Position numbers and translations under genes: made by a program. 7,745 bases of DNA, taken from the NCBI GenBank assembly GCA_934373375.1, contig CAKROP010000084.1:1-7745 (forward strand), in the 5' to 3' direction. Under the pieces are notes generated by a model. The model did not search any database and was not told the DNA's origin. It was given only the letters and a program-made list of their open reading frames with translations. The stretch comes from an uncultured Anaerosacchariphilus sp. (lineage in GTDB: Bacteria; Bacillota; Clostridia; Lachnospirales; Lachnospiraceae). This document shows, one piece after another, positions 6,857-7,745 of the stretch. Every line of letters begins with the position of its first letter. Positions within the stretch are counted from its first letter, which is position 1.

Positions 6857-7294
6857 ATGGCGATGAAAAACGCAGTGGAAGTGGTGGTGGATGGCCGGGT
6901 CTATAAGATCAGCGGCTACGAAAGCCAGGAGTATCTGCATCAGATAGCAGTCTATATCAACGAGAAAATGACCGAGTGCCACAATACGGAAAACTACCGG
7001 AAACAGAGCAGCGATCAGCGGCAGCTGATGCTCAGCATGAACCTGGCGGACGACTATTTCAAAGCCAAGAACCAGGCGGAAAAGCTGACCGCGGAGCTGG
7101 AGAAGAAGGAGCGGGAGCTGTACAGCGTCCGTCACGATCTGATTGAGGCCCGGCTGGAGATCGAGAACCTGAAAAAAGAGAAGAAGGCAGGCTCCGGACA
7201 GAATAACCGCAGGAGTGAGCAGCATGCGGGAAAGCAGAATAATGTTGGAAATAATGTGAATTCTGTGAATAGTGGAAACAATACACAGAGATAA
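6857..7294 (+). CDS. zapA: Cell division protein ZapA
   Basis: ZapA binds FtsZ and promotes bundling of filaments in the cytoplasmic Z-ring. The 145-residue product begins with the typical ZapA beta-hairpin domain, with VEVVVDGRVYKISGYESQEYL (residues 7-27) and then a helix containing IAVYINEKM (30-38), followed by a long charged helix likely to form a coiled coil (about 55-109). The last 35 or so residues are low-complexity, rich in Asn, Gln and Ser, and encoded by AT-rich DNA; they are probably disordered and are not part of the conserved family core. The start at 6857 is chosen because AAAGGA (6841-6846) is 10 bases upstream; GTG at 6848 would be only one base from that site, and ATG at 6863 is 16 away. 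ZapA function in this lineage is inferred from family membership. Confidence 0.88.
   Translation: MAMKNAVEVVVDGRVYKISGYESQEYLHQIAVYINEKMTECHNTENYRKQSSDQRQLMLSMNLADDYFKAKNQAEKLTAELEKKERELYSVRHDLIEARLEIENLKKEKKAGSGQNNRRSEQHAGKQNNVGNNVNSVNSGNNTQR
7245..7273 (+). promoter_or_regulatory. Weak candidate promoter inside the zapA 3' end
   Basis: TTGGAA (7245-7250), 17 bases, then AATAGT (7268-7273) lie in the AT-rich tail of zapA. The match is only moderate (about 4 of 6 in each box). It is listed because the U32 gene has no space for a promoter after the terminator; a transcript from here would carry the hairpin in its leader. Low confidence. Confidence 0.2.
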
Positions 7295-7300
7295 ATGGAG

Positions 7301-7332
7301 AGGGCGCCAGACGGATTTTGGGCGCCTTTTTT
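7301..7332 (+). terminator. Intrinsic terminator after zapA
   Basis: GGCGCC (7303-7308) pairs with GGCGCC (7321-7326) around a 12-base loop and is followed at once by six T (7327-7332). Purines upstream (about 7298-7302) can extend the stem through A-U and G-U pairs with the T run. The element starts 7 bases after the zapA stop and ends 14 bases before the next ATG, so it could also act as an attenuator for the U32 gene. Confidence 0.9.
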
Positions 7333-7346
7333 GTGGAGGAGGAAAC

Positions 7347-7745
7347 ATGAGACATCAGACAGAACTTCTGGCTCCGGCAGGTTCCTTTGAGAGCCTGCGG
7401 GCCGCAGTCAACGCGGGAGCGGACGCCGTATATATCGGAGGCACAAGGTTTGGCGCCCGGGCCTATGCGGAGAATCCGGACGAAAAGGGCCTGTGCGAGG
7501 CTATCGAGTTCGCTCATCTGCACGGCTGCGATCTGTATATGACGGTCAATACGCTTCTGAAGGATTCGGAGATGGAGGAGCTTGGAGCTTATCTGAAGCC
7601 CTATTATGAGAGCGGTCTGGACGCAGTCATTGTCCAGGATATGGGAGTTTTTTCCTATATCCGCGAGAACTTCCCGGATCTGGATATTCACGCCAGCACT
7701 CAGATGACGGTGCTTGGCGCGGAAGGAGCTGAATTTCTGAAAAAG
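7347..7745 (+). CDS. U32 family peptidase, 3' end missing
   Basis: The frame opens at ATG 7347 and stays open to the window edge, giving 133 codons. The start has GGAGGAGGA at 7335-7343, a very strong ribosome binding site. The protein begins with the family's N-terminal barrel pattern: ELLAPAGSFESLRAAVNAG (6-24), ADAVYIGG (25-32), RFGAR (34-38), then TVNTLLKDSEMEEL (66-79), the strand DAVIVQDMG (92-100) and HASTQMTV (115-122). U32 proteins include collagenase-like peptidases and, in other bacteria, enzymes for RNA hydroxylation (RlhA and TrhP types); which subgroup this is cannot be settled because the signature region and C-terminus lie beyond the window. A U32 gene after zapA is a familiar clostridial order. 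The terminator directly upstream separates it from zapA. Confidence 0.88.
   Translation, partial: MRHQTELLAPAGSFESLRAAVNAGADAVYIGGTRFGARAYAENPDEKGLCEAIEFAHLHGCDLYMTVNTLLKDSEMEELGAYLKPYYESGLDAVIVQDMGVFSYIRENFPDLDIHASTQMTVLGAEGAEFLKK

Overview
The window reads as a chromosomal segment of a Clostridia-class Firmicute, most likely a Lachnospiraceae-type gut anaerobe. This is inferred from the protein sequences, from strong GGAGG-type ribosome binding sites, from a four-domain ribosomal protein S1 directly behind ispH, from an Rnf-type redox pair, and from the order ruvA-ruvB-zapA-U32 peptidase. All convincing genes are on the + strand and packed tightly. I see no transposase, integrase, phage gene, CRISPR array, tRNA or rRNA, and no stretch over about 115 bases without a gene.

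Layout. (1) 1-1824: the 3' part of ispH (isoprenoid synthesis, cut by the window edge) overlaps rpsA (ribosomal protein S1) by 20 bases. (2) 1825-1936: a spacer with a good hairpin but no T tract. (3) 1937-6822: a probable operon of a CmpB-like 'ABC transporter type IV' membrane protein, rnfC, rnfD, ruvA and ruvB. Gaps are 37, 15, -4 (ATGA overlap) and 11 bases. (4) 6794-7332: a promoter-like element with a perfect extended -10 lying across the ruvB stop codon, then zapA, then a strong intrinsic terminator. (5) 7347 to the end: the first 133 codons of a U32-family peptidase, open at the right edge.

Functionally this is a mix of housekeeping jobs: isoprenoid precursor supply, translation, Holliday-junction branch migration (RuvAB), Z-ring assembly (ZapA), plus an unusual minimal redox module made only of RnfC and RnfD. 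The most interesting points are: (a) the ispH stop codon sits at a UUU-UGA sequence where a single +1 slip would fuse IspH to S1, as the two are fused in some clostridia; (b) the rnfCD pair stands without rnfG, E, A or B beside it, and this RnfD lacks a recognisable SGAT flavin-attachment motif; (c) there is no room for a promoter between the zapA terminator and the U32 gene. No wholly unknown gene system is evident; these are oddities within known families.
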